Below, in pieces: positions 7,800 through 15,786 of a stretch of DNA of 64,000 bases. A program made the translations under genes and the position numbers. Origin of the DNA: an uncultured Oscillospiraceae bacterium (lineage in GTDB: Bacteria; Bacillota; Clostridia; Oscillospirales; Oscillospiraceae). Within the stretch, counting starts at the first letter, position 1, and the number at the start of each line of letters is the position of its first letter. A model generated the notes under the pieces. The model made no database searches, was not told where the DNA came from, and saw nothing but the letters and a program-made list of their open reading frames with translations. The stretch lies in contig CAJUAS010000003.1 of NCBI GenBank assembly GCA_910584395.1, positions 10,310 to 74,309 on the forward strand. The letters are read 5' to 3'.

Positions 7800-7946
7800 A
7801 GCGAAATAACAAAAAAGCCCTCCAAACGTTTGGAGGGGCTGGACTTCGGTGGAAAGACGCTGAATTATCTGGCGGAGGTCAGTGGCCGGCTGTGCTATCA
7901 CGACGGGAAATACACACTTTGTTCCCTGCGGGCGGAAGCTTATTAA
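7800..7946 (+). other. Open reading remnant behind spoIIIAH
   Basis: Immediately after the spoIIIAH stop the same frame stays open for 48 codons and ends at TAA 7944-7946. From 7839 it reads LDFGGKTLNYLAEVSG then RLCYHDGKYTLCSLRAEAY, with plausible protein-like composition, but there is no start codon with a Shine-Dalgarno. I do not recognise the fragment. It may be the decayed tail of a lost gene or chance. Confidence 0.3.
7811..7837 (-). terminator. Terminator-like hairpin facing the minus strand
   Basis: An 8-bp stem CCCTCCAA/TTGGAGGG (7818-7825 with 7830-7837) has six A on its left side, so it is a proper intrinsic terminator only when read on the minus strand. No minus-strand gene lies upstream of it (glnS occupies the plus strand). 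On the plus strand no T run follows. Confidence 0.5.
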
Positions 7947-7954
7947 ATAAACTG

Positions 7955-7983
7955 TTGCAATTTGCGGCATAAGAGGATAAAAT
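7955..7983 (+). promoter_or_regulatory. SigA-type promoter of glnS
   Basis: TTGCAA (7955-7960), a 17-bp spacer and TAAAAT (7978-7983). The predicted transcription start (about 7990) falls at the end of the left arm of the following hairpin, so transcripts from this promoter would escape the hairpin. Confidence 0.6.
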
Positions 7984-8019
7984 ATACAAGTTACCAAGTT
8001 GGTAGCTTGTATATTTTTT
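7982..8019 (+). terminator. Intrinsic terminator between the spoIIIA region and glnS
   Basis: A 9-bp outer stem ATATACAAG/CTTGTATAT (7982-7990 with 8006-8014) and an inner TACC/GGTA stem are followed by six T. It overlaps the glnS -10 element and would stop transcripts entering from spoIIIA while leaving initiation at the glnS promoter unaffected. Confidence 0.75.
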
Positions 8020-8037
8020 CGCAAGGAGTTGAGGACG

Positions 8038-9723
8038 ATGGCGGAAGAGCTGAACGCCGGGATGGCCCAGAATTTCATCCACGACTTTATTGACGAGGAC
8101 ATCGCCCCCGGAGGGCAGTACGCTGGCAAGCAGGTTCACACCCGTTTTCCGCCTGAGCCCAACGGATATCTGCACATTGGTCATGCCAAGGCCATCTTTG
8201 TGGACTTTGGCACGGCGGAGAAGTACGGCGGGGTCTGTAACCTTCGCATGGACGACACCAACCCCACCAAGGAGGACGAGGAGTTCGTAGACGCCATTCA
8301 GGAGGACATTCACTGGCTTGGCTACGACTGGGGCGACCGTTTCTTCTACGCCTCGGACTACTTTGAGCAGATGTACGAGTATGCGGTGGAGCTGATCCGC
8401 AAGGGCCTTGCTTACGTCTGTGAGCTGACCCCGGAGGAATTCAAGGAGTACCGGGGGGATGTGAACACCCCTGCCCGTTCCCCTTGGCGGGACCGGCCCA
8501 TTGAGGAATCCCTTGACCTTTTTGCCCGGATGCGGGCAGGGGAGTTCCCCAACGGGAAGTACACCCTGCGGGCCAAGATCGACTTGGCCAGCGGCAACTT
8601 CAATATGCGCGACCCGGTCATTTACCGCATTAACCATATGCGCCATCACAACACCGGGGACAAGTGGTGCATCTACCCCATGTACGATTTTGCCCACCCC
8701 ATTGAGGACGCACTGGAGGGCATCACCCATTCTCTTTGTACGCTGGAGTTCGAGGATCACCGTCCCCTCTACGACTGGGTGGCGGAGAACGTGTCCATTC
8801 CCTATCACAAACCCCGCCAGATCGAGTTTGCCCGTCTGGGCATCAACTACACGGTGATGTCCAAGCGCAAGCTGCGCCAGTTGGTGGAGGAGGGCCGGGT
8901 GTCCGGCTGGGACGATCCCAGAATGCCCACCATCTGCGGCCTGCGGCGGCGGGGATATACCCCGGCGGCGATCCGGGCGTTTTCCGAGCGCAACGGTGTT
9001 TCCAAGGCGGCGTCCACGGTAGAATTCGGCTTTCTGGAGCATTGCCTCCGGGAGGATCTGAATGAAAACGCCCGTCGGGTGATGGCTGTTCTGCGCCCGG
9101 TGAAGCTGGTCATCACCAACTATCCCGCAGGCCAGAGCGAGACCTTCCAGATCGAGAACAACCCCAACCGCCCGGAGGAAGGGACGAGAGAGGTGTCTTT
9201 CTCCCGGGAACTCTGGGTGGAGGCGGAGGATTTTCTGCCTGAGCCCGTGCCCAAATATAAGCGGCTCTATCCCGACGGGCCGGAGTGCCGCCTGAAGGGC
9301 GCTTATGTGATCAAATGCGTGGGCTATGAGACTGATGAGAATGGCAATGTGACCGAGATCGCTGCGGAGTACGACCCCGATTCCAAGGGAGGCGATCCCG
9401 CCGACGGACGGAAAATCAAAGGGGCGACCCTCCACTGGGTGGATGCCGCCACTGCGCTGGATGCGGAGGTGCGGCTCTATGACAACCTGTTTTCCGACCC
9501 AGAGCCGGACGCGGGAGACAAAGATTTTCTGGACTGCCTGAATCCCAACTCTCTTGAGGTACTCACCGGGTGCAAGGTGGAAGCCGGTCTGGCACAGGCT
9601 GCGGTCACCGACCGGTTCCAGTTTATGCGGCAGGGGTATTTCTGCTTGGACAGCCGGGATTCCAAGCCCGGCGCACTGGTGTTTAACCGGGCGGTGAGCT
9701 TGAAGGACAGCTTCAAGGTGTAA
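8038..9723 (+). CDS. glnS: Glutaminyl-tRNA synthetase
   Basis: A 561-residue class I tRNA synthetase charging tRNA-Gln directly. HIGH motif at 46-49 (PNGYLHIGHAK), the GluRS/GlnRS signature RMDDTNPTKED, the KMSKS-type loop VMSKRK (273-278) and the beta-barrel anticodon-binding domain from about residue 340 (PVKLVITNYP...; SFSRELWVEAEDF). Gln type rather than Glu type is inferred from the overall arrangement and the LEFEDHRPLYDW block typical of GlnRS. ATG 8038 is preferred, with AAGGAG 13 bases upstream. It is a single-gene transcription unit. Confidence 0.95.
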   Translation: MAEELNAGMAQNFIHDFIDEDIAPGGQYAGKQVHTRFPPEPNGYLHIGHAKAIFVDFGTAEKYGGVCNLRMDDTNPTKEDEEFVDAIQEDIHWLGYDWGDRFFYASDYFEQMYEYAVELIRKGLAYVCELTPEEFKEYRGDVNTPARSPWRDRPIEESLDLFARMRAGEFPNGKYTLRAKIDLASGNFNMRDPVIYRINHMRHHNTGDKWCIYPMYDFAHPIEDALEGITHSLCTLEFEDHRPLYDWVAENVSIPYHKPRQIEFARLGINYTVMSKRKLRQLVEEGRVSGWDDPRMPTICGLRRRGYTPAAIRAFSERNGVSKAASTVEFGFLEHCLREDLNENARRVMAVLRPVKLVITNYPAGQSETFQIENNPNRPEEGTREVSFSRELWVEAEDFLPEPVPKYKRLYPDGPECRLKGAYVIKCVGYETDENGNVTEIAAEYDPDSKGGDPADGRKIKGATLHWVDAATALDAEVRLYDNLFSDPEPDAGDKDFLDCLNPNSLEVLTGCKVEAGLAQAAVTDRFQFMRQGYFCLDSRDSKPGALVFNRAVSLKDSFKV

Positions 9724-9731
9724 AGGGAAAA

Positions 9732-9762
9732 GACTTTTTGTATATTTCTTGAGCAAAAAGTC
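9732..9762 (+). other. Hairpin between glnS and the aldolase gene
   Basis: GACTTTTTG (9732-9740) pairs perfectly with CAAAAAGTC (9754-9762). A T run does not follow, so it is a possible processing or weak termination structure rather than a clear terminator. Confidence 0.4.
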
Positions 9763-9807
9763 AAAATATCTCGAATTATCAATGTCAGTAAAGGGGAAAG
9801 CCTTGCT

Positions 9808-10839
9808 ATGTTTCAATTCCGCAACGATTACTCTGTGGGGGCACATCCAAGGGTTTTAGAAGCGGTTGCCGCCACCAATTTAGAGGGTAACATCGGCTAT
9901 GGGGCGGATGGGTACTGCGAGAAGTGCGCGGCGCTGATCCGAACCCTGTGTCAAGCGCCAGAGGCAAGAGTGGAGTTCCTCATCGGAGGTACGCAGACCA
10001 ATTTTACCGCCATCGCCGCTTTTTTACGGCCGTGGGAGGGGGTCATCTGCGCCCAAAGCGGACACATCAACGGCCATGAGGGCGGCGCAGTGGAGGCCAC
10101 AGGACACAAACTGTTCCAGGTGCCCGCCGGGCCGGACGGCAAGGTGACGGTGGAGGCCATGACGCCGGTGATGGAGGCTTGTCAGGACATCCACATGGCC
10201 AAGGCGGGGCTGGTGTATATTTCCAACGCCACTGAGACCGGCGGGGTATATACGCTGGCGGAGCTAAAAGCTTTGAGCAAGTACTGCAAAGCCAACGGCT
10301 TGCTGCTGTTTTTGGACGGCGCGCGTCTGGGCGCGGCTCTGACTGCGGAGGGGAATGATGTGACCCTGCCCGACTTGGCGCGGCTGTGCGATGCGTTTTA
10401 TATCGGCGGAACGAAGAACGGCGCGCTGATGGGGGAGGCGTTGGTGATCGTGAATCCCGCGCTCCAGCCGGAGTTTTTCCGCCTGAAAAAGCAGCAGGGC
10501 GCGGTGCTTGCCAAGGGCTGGCTGCTGGGTGTACAATTTCAGACCCTTTTGGAAAAGGGCCTTTATTGGGAGCTTGCTAAGCAGGCAAACGCAGTGGCGG
10601 CGCGGCTTCAAAAGGGCCTGATGGACAAGGGCTATGCCATGGCAAATGCGACCTCTACCAATCAGATCTTTCCCATTGTCCCGGCGAAGCTGCTGACAGA
10701 GCTGGATCAGATCTGTACTTATGAGGTTTGGAGCAAAAACCCGGACGGCACTGTGACAGTGCGGTTCGTGACTTCCTTTGCCAGCACCATGGCGGACGCG
10801 GAAGGCTTGCTGGCGGCGCTGCCGGATCTGCGGGGCTGA
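9808..10839 (+). CDS. Low-specificity threonine aldolase / beta-eliminating lyase family enzyme
   Basis: A 343-residue fold-type I PLP enzyme of the threonine aldolase group, which cleaves threonine or allo-threonine to glycine and acetaldehyde. Motifs: FRNDYSVGAHPRVLEA at the start, FLIGGTQTNFTAIAAFLRPW, the stacking-His region SGHINGHEGGAVEATGHK, VYISNATETGGVYTL, PLP Asp170 in FLDGARLG, and Schiff-base Lys203 in YIGGTKNGAL. The exact substrate is not certain from sequence; related aromatic or serine lyases share the fold. An AAAGGGGAAA Shine-Dalgarno lies upstream. Confidence 0.85.
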   Translation: MFQFRNDYSVGAHPRVLEAVAATNLEGNIGYGADGYCEKCAALIRTLCQAPEARVEFLIGGTQTNFTAIAAFLRPWEGVICAQSGHINGHEGGAVEATGHKLFQVPAGPDGKVTVEAMTPVMEACQDIHMAKAGLVYISNATETGGVYTLAELKALSKYCKANGLLLFLDGARLGAALTAEGNDVTLPDLARLCDAFYIGGTKNGALMGEALVIVNPALQPEFFRLKKQQGAVLAKGWLLGVQFQTLLEKGLYWELAKQANAVAARLQKGLMDKGYAMANATSTNQIFPIVPAKLLTELDQICTYEVWSKNPDGTVTVRFVTSFASTMADAEGLLAALPDLRG

Positions 10840-10842
10840 CAA

Positions 10843-10870
10843 AAAGCGAGAGCCTTGCGGCCCTCGCTTT
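10843..10870. terminator. Bidirectional terminator between convergent genes
   Basis: AAAGCGAG (10843-10850) pairs with CTCGCTTT (10863-10870), with an inner GCC/GGC stem. A and T flanks allow use from both sides: the aldolase gene on plus and dinB on minus. Confidence 0.75.
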
Positions 10871-10884
10871 GTCTTGGAGTTTGG

Positions 10885-12108
10885 TTATCCTTCTTCCTCA
10901 TCCGTGCGGTGCAAAAGCTGTGCCCCGGCGGAGAAACGGATGGCATTTTTGCCGTATTTGGCGCGGATAGTATCCATGGCGGTTTCCAACTGTGTCTGCT
11001 TGGTGCGGACAAGGGGAGCTTCGTCTTGGGAGAAGAGGCTGACCTGCTCGAACGCGTCGGCTTGATCCTGCAGGCTTTGGGCGGTAACAGTGAGCGCGCG
11101 CACGGGCGCGCCGGGTTTCCAGCAGTCCTCAAGAATATCCAATGCTTTGGCAAACAGTTCCCGGGAGAAACGGCTGGGAGCGGCGAGAGACCGCTGGCGG
11201 CAGATATCTTTGAAGTTCGGATCGCGAAGGGTGATTTGGAGCGTGCGGCAGACCATGGCATTTTTCCGCAATTCCATCGCCACATTATCACAAAGGATGG
11301 AAATGCCTGCTTTGATCTCTTCCCAAGTGGTCAGGTTGTGAGCGAAGGTCGTGCCGCTGCCGACGGATTTAGGGGCGGCATCCGTTCCGAACAGGGCCAC
11401 CGGGTCGCGATCCAGACCGTTGGCATATTCATAGAGCTGACGGCCTTGTTTTCCCAACAGTGCCTCCAGAGAATTGGGATCGAACCGGGCCAGATCGCCG
11501 ATCGTTTTGACACCGTAGGGTTCTAAGGTGCGCTGAGTGGCCTTGCCCACAAAGAGAAGCGCACCCACCGGAAGAGGCCAAACGATGGAGGAAACGTCGG
11601 CAGGGGAGATCACAGTAGTGGCGTCGGGTTTTTTGTAGTCGCTGCCTAACTTGGCAAAGACCTTGTTGTAGGAGACCCCCACTGAGATGGACAGGTCAAA
11701 CTCCTTCCGCAACCGGCGGCGAAGAGTATCGGCCAATTCCTTGCCCGTACACCCCAAAGCGGGGAGCTGGGCTGTGACATCCAGCCAGCTTTCATCCACG
11801 CCGAAGGGTTCCACCCGGTCGGTATATTCCAGATAGAGCGCGTTGATGGCGCGGGAAATGTCCCGGTATCGCCGGTGGTGTGGGGTGAGGAAAAGCAGAT
11901 CGGGGCATTTTTTGCGCGCCTGCCAAACCGTTTCCGCGGTCTGGATGCCAAAGGCCTTGGCGGCTTCGTTCTTGGCCAAAATGATGCCGTGACGGCTGGT
12001 GGGATCGCCGCAGACCGCCACGGGAAGACTTTTGAGTTCCGGGTGTTCCCGCAGCTCCACGGAGGCAAAAAAACAGTTGAGGTCACAGTGTAGGATCGTC
12101 CGTTCCAT
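10885..12108 (-). CDS. dinB: DNA polymerase IV (Y family)
   Basis: A 407-residue translesion polymerase. The N-terminal catalytic domain holds HCDLNCFFASVE (Asp9) and the active-site pair Asp105-Glu106 in EPFGVDESWLDVT, followed by SVGVSYNKVFAKLGSDYKKP and a little-finger domain after about residue 240. Near the C-terminus is QVSLF, a sliding-clamp binding motif. The ATG at 12108 is chosen because GGGGAGG lies upstream and family members begin MERTILHCD-like; a longer frame upstream has no Shine-Dalgarno. A SigA promoter with an overlapping LexA-like box precedes the gene, pointing to SOS control. Confidence 0.95.
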   Translation of the reverse strand: MERTILHCDLNCFFASVELREHPELKSLPVAVCGDPTSRHGIILAKNEAAKAFGIQTAETVWQARKKCPDLLFLTPHHRRYRDISRAINALYLEYTDRVEPFGVDESWLDVTAQLPALGCTGKELADTLRRRLRKEFDLSISVGVSYNKVFAKLGSDYKKPDATTVISPADVSSIVWPLPVGALLFVGKATQRTLEPYGVKTIGDLARFDPNSLEALLGKQGRQLYEYANGLDRDPVALFGTDAAPKSVGSGTTFAHNLTTWEEIKAGISILCDNVAMELRKNAMVCRTLQITLRDPNFKDICRQRSLAAPSRFSRELFAKALDILEDCWKPGAPVRALTVTAQSLQDQADAFEQVSLFSQDEAPLVRTKQTQLETAMDTIRAKYGKNAIRFSAGAQLLHRTDEEEG

Positions 12109-12136
12109 GTGCTCAGCCTCCCCGTGGTTTTTTGTC

Positions 12137-12176
12137 AGTATAACACAGGTTGAAGCAAAAGTCAAACGAATGTTCT
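12137..12176 (-). promoter_or_regulatory. dinB promoter with overlapping LexA (DinR) box
   Basis: On the minus strand TTGACT (12160-12165), a 17-bp spacer and TATACT (12137-12142) form a SigA promoter. The 14-mer AGAACATTCGTTTG (12163-12176, minus strand) agrees with the Gram-positive LexA consensus CGAACRNRYGTTYG at 12 of 14 positions and covers the -35 element, the expected place for repression. Confidence 0.7.
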
Positions 12177-12248
12177 ACTTAAAGTGCAAAAATTTTTCTC
12201 GTGACAGATTGGGATCGCGCATAAGATGGAAACGAAGGAGGGGATGAG

Positions 12249-13064
12249 ATGGACAGACGGGCCATTGGCGTATTTGACTCGGGCATGGGAGGCTTGACCA
12301 CTGTGCGGGAGCTGGAACGGCGTCTTCCGGGAGAGGACATCGTCTACTTTGGTGATACGGGGCGGGTGCCTTACGGCGGTCGTTCGCCGGAGACCATTCT
12401 GCGCTACGCCCGGCAGGACGTGGCGTTTTTGCGTACCTTTGATTTGAAAGCCATCGTGATCGCCTGCGGTACGGTGTCCACCATTGCGCTGGAGCGGTTG
12501 GCGCAGGAGTGCCCCATGCCGGTGATCGGCGTGGTAGAGCCGGCGGCCCGTGCGGCGGCGCAGGTCACGAAAAGCGGTAAGGTAGGGTTGATCGGCACAA
12601 AGGCCACCATTGCCAGCGGGGCTTATGAGCGGATCTTAAAGGCGCTTCGGCCGGACACGGAGGTGGTGGCCCGCGCCTGCCCGCTGTTTGTCCCGCTGGT
12701 GGAAAACGGACGCTTTCGCAAGGGCGATCCGCTGGTGGAGCTGGTGGTTTCAGAATATTTAGAGCCGTTCAAAACCGCCGGTGTGGACACGATGATCTTA
12801 GGCTGCACCCACTATCCGCTGCTGAGCGATGCGATCGGGCAGTACATGGGAGCAGATGTAAGGCTGATCAGCTCCGGGGCGGCCTGCGTGGAAACGGTGG
12901 CGCAGGTGTTGGAGGAAAAGGGCCTGAATACAGATCACACCGGGATCGGCTCGCGGCGGTATTTTGCCAGCGACAGCCCCGAGAGCTTTGAGGAGCTGGC
13001 CTCCATCTTTCTGGGAGAGGACATCCATCACCAAGCGGTGCAGATCGCCATTGAAACCTACTAA
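12249..13064 (+). CDS. murI: Glutamate racemase
   Basis: A 271-residue cofactor-independent racemase supplying D-glutamate for peptidoglycan. Catalytic acids and cysteines are in place: Asp10 in GVFDSGMGG, Cys73 in VIACGTVST, Cys186-Thr-His188 in LGCTHYPLL. The usual ACNT motif around the first cysteine reads ACGT here, an Asn to Gly change. A GGAGGGGATGAG Shine-Dalgarno lies before ATG 12249. It is divergent from dinB, with 140 bases between them. Confidence 0.93.
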   Translation: MDRRAIGVFDSGMGGLTTVRELERRLPGEDIVYFGDTGRVPYGGRSPETILRYARQDVAFLRTFDLKAIVIACGTVSTIALERLAQECPMPVIGVVEPAARAAAQVTKSGKVGLIGTKATIASGAYERILKALRPDTEVVARACPLFVPLVENGRFRKGDPLVELVVSEYLEPFKTAGVDTMILGCTHYPLLSDAIGQYMGADVRLISSGAACVETVAQVLEEKGLNTDHTGIGSRRYFASDSPESFEELASIFLGEDIHHQAVQIAIETY

Positions 13065-13081
13065 AAGTTGCCGCTTTCCCC

Positions 13082-13110
13082 TTTACATTTGGCCCGCCAC
13101 ACGCTATAAT
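13082..13110 (+). promoter_or_regulatory. SigA-type promoter of the DUF1934-argS operon
   Basis: TTTACA (13082-13087), a 17-bp spacer and TATAAT (13105-13110), 40 bases before the ATG of the DUF1934 gene. Confidence 0.7.
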
Positions 13111-13149
13111 CCCTTCATATGCGTTTGAAAGGACAAGAGGTATCAGGCA

Positions 13150-13587
13150 ATGGAAAAAGACGTGATCATTTCCATCAAGGGTCAGCAGAAGGGCGAAGGT
13201 GCAGACGAGGAACCCATTGAACTGGTGACGGCCGGGAAGCTGGAGACGATGGACGATGAATGCTACACGCTCTCCTATCAGGAGAGCGAGGTCACTGGCT
13301 TTGCCGGAACGCTGACCACCATTCAGGTTGAGCCGAGCCGTGTGATGCTGCAGCGGGTGGGGACGGTAAACTCCCAGATGGTATTTGAAGAGGGCCGGCG
13401 GCATCTTTCCATGTATGACACACCCTACGGGGCGCTGTCGGTAGGCATCCATACCCGAAGGATGCGGTCGACCCTGAATGATGACGGGGGCGAGGTGGAA
13501 GTCCACTATGCCATTGAGATCGAACACGGAGCGGTGGGACAGAGCGTATTCCACATTAACGTCCGTCAGGCGGCGTCGCCGCAGTAA
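13150..13587 (+). CDS. DUF1934 beta-barrel protein (YwiB-like)
   Basis: A 145-residue protein of the DUF1934 family: VIISIKGQQ start, YTLSYQESEVTGFAGTLTTI, VMLQRVGTVNSQMVFEEGRR, YDTPYGALSVGIHTRRM, and a C-terminal beta strand block VHYAIEIEHGAVGQSVFHINV. Family members are small lipocalin-like barrels of unknown function, typically encoded immediately before argS, as here (42-base gap, shared promoter). No enzymatic residues can be named. Confidence 0.88.
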   Translation: MEKDVIISIKGQQKGEGADEEPIELVTAGKLETMDDECYTLSYQESEVTGFAGTLTTIQVEPSRVMLQRVGTVNSQMVFEEGRRHLSMYDTPYGALSVGIHTRRMRSTLNDDGGEVEVHYAIEIEHGAVGQSVFHINVRQAASPQ

Positions 13588-13629
13588 AGGGACGTACCAA
13601 AGAGTAACGCCGAAAGAGGAGAGAACGCT

Positions 13630-15378
13630 ATGAACATGATGGAAGAAGCCCGCAAGCAGGTGTCTGTGCTGACGCAGGCGGCCTATGGGAGGGCGGTGGA
13701 GCTGGGGAAGCTGCCGGCTGGCGCGCAGGTGGAGGCAAAGGTGGAAGTCCCGAAGGACGTGAAAAACGGGGACTGGTCTACCTCCTTTGCGCTGGCGGCC
13801 GCCAAGCCCTTGGGGCAGAATCCCCGTCAGGTGGCCCAGACCCTCGTGGACACGCTGGATCTGACGGACAGCTATTTCTCCAAGGTGGAGGTGGCCGGGC
13901 CGGGATTTTTGAACTTTACTTTGGGTGACAAGTGGTTCGGCGAGGTGCTCTCCGCCATTGAACGTGAGGACGCTGCTTACGGACAGAGCGACGAAGGTAA
14001 GGGGCAGAAGGTGATGGTGGAGTTTGTCTCCGCCAATCCCACCGGCCCGATGCACATGGGCAACGCCCGGGGCGGCGTGCTGGGCGATGCCATCGCCGCC
14101 ATTTTGGAGCGGTTGGGCTATGACGTGTGGCGGGAGTTCTATGTCAACGACGCAGGCAACCAGATCCATAAGTTTGCTGTGTCCATCGACGCTCGGTATC
14201 ACCAACTGATCTTGGGGGAGGACGCGGTAGAGTTCCCAGAGGACGGCTACAAGGGCGAGGACATTGTGGAGCTGGCCAAGGGCTTCCGTGGGGAATATGG
14301 CGACGGCTGGCTGGACAAGCCGGAAGAGGAGCGGCAAGAGGCTCTGGCTGCTTATGGCCTGAAGGTGAACCTTCCCAAGATGAAGGAGGATCTGGGCCGT
14401 TATCATATTGCGTACGACGAGTGGTTCTTGGAATCCACCCTTCACGCCTCCGGCGCAGTGGCGCAGACGGTGAAGGAACTGGAGGACAAGGGCTGGACGT
14501 ATGAAAAGGACGGCGCGCTGTGGCTCAATACCACCGCTTTGCTGAAGGAGAAGTATCTGCGGGAGGGCAAGAGTCAAGAGCAGGTGGACAAGCTGGATTT
14601 AAAGGACGACGTGCTTCGCCGGGCCAACGGGTTTTACACCTATTTTGCCGCAGATATCGCCTACCACAAGAACAAGCTGCTGGATCGTGGATTTGACACC
14701 GCCATCAATGTGTGGGGTGCGGATCACCACGGCCATGTGGCGCGGCTTCAGGCGGCGCTGGACGGTTTGGGGCTGGACGGCTCTCACCGCTTGGTCATCG
14801 TGCTGATGCAGCTGGTCAATCTCCTTCAGGACGGCAAGCCGGTGCGGATGTCCAAGCGTTCGGGGAAGGCCATTGCGTTGCACGATCTGCTGGACGAGGT
14901 GAACGTAGACGCCGCCCGCTTTTTCTTCAACAATACCAAACCGACCAGTCCGCTGGACTTTGACTTGGGACTGGCAGTGCGTCAGGACAGCGAGAACCCG
15001 GTCTATTATGTCCAATATGCCCACGCCCGTATTTGCTCCCTCATGGCCAAAATGGCCGCTGAGGAAGGACTTACGATCCCGGCGGCGGCACAGGTAGACC
15101 CCTCCAAGCTCCAGAGCGCGGAGGAGGTCGCCCTGATCAAGACGCTGGCGCGCTTCCCGGATGAGATCCGTGTGGCGGCCCGGAACTACGATCCCTCCCA
15201 GCTCAACCACTACCTGATCGCGCTGGCGGGTGACTTCCACCGCTTCTACAATGCCCAGCGCATCAAGGGAGAGGCGGAAGATGTGGCTTTGGCGCGGCTC
15301 AAGCTGGCCGACGCCACTCGCAGCGTCATTGCCAACGGCATGAGTCTTCTGGGGGTCGCCGCACCGGAGAAAATGTGA
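13630..15378 (+). CDS. argS: Arginyl-tRNA synthetase
   Basis: A 582-residue class I synthetase. The N-terminal additional domain (residues 1-110; FLNFTLGDKWF) precedes the HIGH-type motif SANPTGPMHMGNARGG and WREFYVNDAGNQI. Further on are the WGADHHGHVARLQAAL and VRMSKRSGKAIALHDLL (KMSKS-type) segments. The C-terminal anticodon domain (YVQYAHARICSLM; LNHYLIALAGDFHRFYNAQ) is complete. AAGAGGAGAG lies before ATG 13630; ATG 13636 is an alternative start. It is the second gene of the DUF1934-argS operon. Confidence 0.96.
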   Translation: MNMMEEARKQVSVLTQAAYGRAVELGKLPAGAQVEAKVEVPKDVKNGDWSTSFALAAAKPLGQNPRQVAQTLVDTLDLTDSYFSKVEVAGPGFLNFTLGDKWFGEVLSAIEREDAAYGQSDEGKGQKVMVEFVSANPTGPMHMGNARGGVLGDAIAAILERLGYDVWREFYVNDAGNQIHKFAVSIDARYHQLILGEDAVEFPEDGYKGEDIVELAKGFRGEYGDGWLDKPEEERQEALAAYGLKVNLPKMKEDLGRYHIAYDEWFLESTLHASGAVAQTVKELEDKGWTYEKDGALWLNTTALLKEKYLREGKSQEQVDKLDLKDDVLRRANGFYTYFAADIAYHKNKLLDRGFDTAINVWGADHHGHVARLQAALDGLGLDGSHRLVIVLMQLVNLLQDGKPVRMSKRSGKAIALHDLLDEVNVDAARFFFNNTKPTSPLDFDLGLAVRQDSENPVYYVQYAHARICSLMAKMAAEEGLTIPAAAQVDPSKLQSAEEVALIKTLARFPDEIRVAARNYDPSQLNHYLIALAGDFHRFYNAQRIKGEAEDVALARLKLADATRSVIANGMSLLGVAAPEKM

Positions 15379-15427
15379 TGGCAGAGCAGGGAATTTGCAC
15401 ACGCGGAACACTTTGGGAGGTTTTACG

Positions 15428-15749
15428 ATGATCCCGCAATGGAAAATCTACCCTCGTTCTCAGGGGCATAGTACGGTCTATCTGAAAAATGTGGTGACCG
15501 ACCCATCTATTGAGGTGGGGGAGTATACCATTTACGATGATTTTGTCCACGATCCGAGAGATTTTCAACGAAACAACGTATACGATTGTCGGCGGAGTAC
15601 CCGCTAAGCCGATTCGCAAGCGGTTTGACGACGAAACGATCAAACGGCTGCTTGCCCTCAAGTGGTGGGATTGGCCGGCGGAGAAGATACACCGGCATTT
15701 GGAGGATATTCGGTCAGGAAATTTAGAAAAGCTGATAACAGATGGGTGA
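15428..15749 (+). pseudogene. Vat-type (streptogramin A) O-acetyltransferase, internally deleted
   Basis: The N-terminal 45 residues (WKIYPRSQGHSTVYLKNVV; PSIEVGEYTIYDDFVHDP; RDFQRNN) match the start of Vat/xenobiotic acetyltransferases. A second frame from about 15580 (YTIVGGVPAKPIRKRFDDET; LLALKWWDWPAEKIHRHLED) matches the C-terminus. The central hexapeptide beta-helix, roughly 110-120 residues with the catalytic His, is missing, and the two ends are joined out of frame near 15576-15582. A good Shine-Dalgarno (GGGAGG) precedes ATG 15428, so the gene was once intact. Intact proteins have about 210 residues. It now encodes no working enzyme. Confidence 0.88.
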
Positions 15750-15753
15750 AAAA

Positions 15754-15786
15754 GCGGCGCGGGAGGTTATCCCGCGCCGTTTTTTT
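15754..15786. terminator. Bidirectional terminator between the pseudogene and sigE
   Basis: A 10-bp stem CGGCGCGGGA (15755-15764 with 15770-15779), preceded by A and followed by seven T, serves convergent units from both sides. Confidence 0.85.

Noticed and set aside
7811..8037. T-box or other tRNA-sensing riboswitch before glnS
   Set aside because: The leader is too short, lacks the T-box core, and the hairpin's left arm precedes the predicted transcription start.
7879..9846. A 655-codon open frame on the minus strand opposite glnS
   Set aside because: It is a codon-position shadow of glnS caused by high GC in third positions. It has no domain-like segments and glnS motifs are unmistakable on the plus strand.
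13065..13149. T-box leader before the DUF1934-argS operon
   Set aside because: Only about 30 bases lie between the predicted start of transcription and the gene, too few for a T-box.
12868..14577. A 569-codon open frame on the minus strand opposite murI and argS
   Set aside because: It spans two clear plus-strand genes, their promoter and the DUF1934 gene; its composition is that of antisense translation (His, Leu, Gln, Arg).
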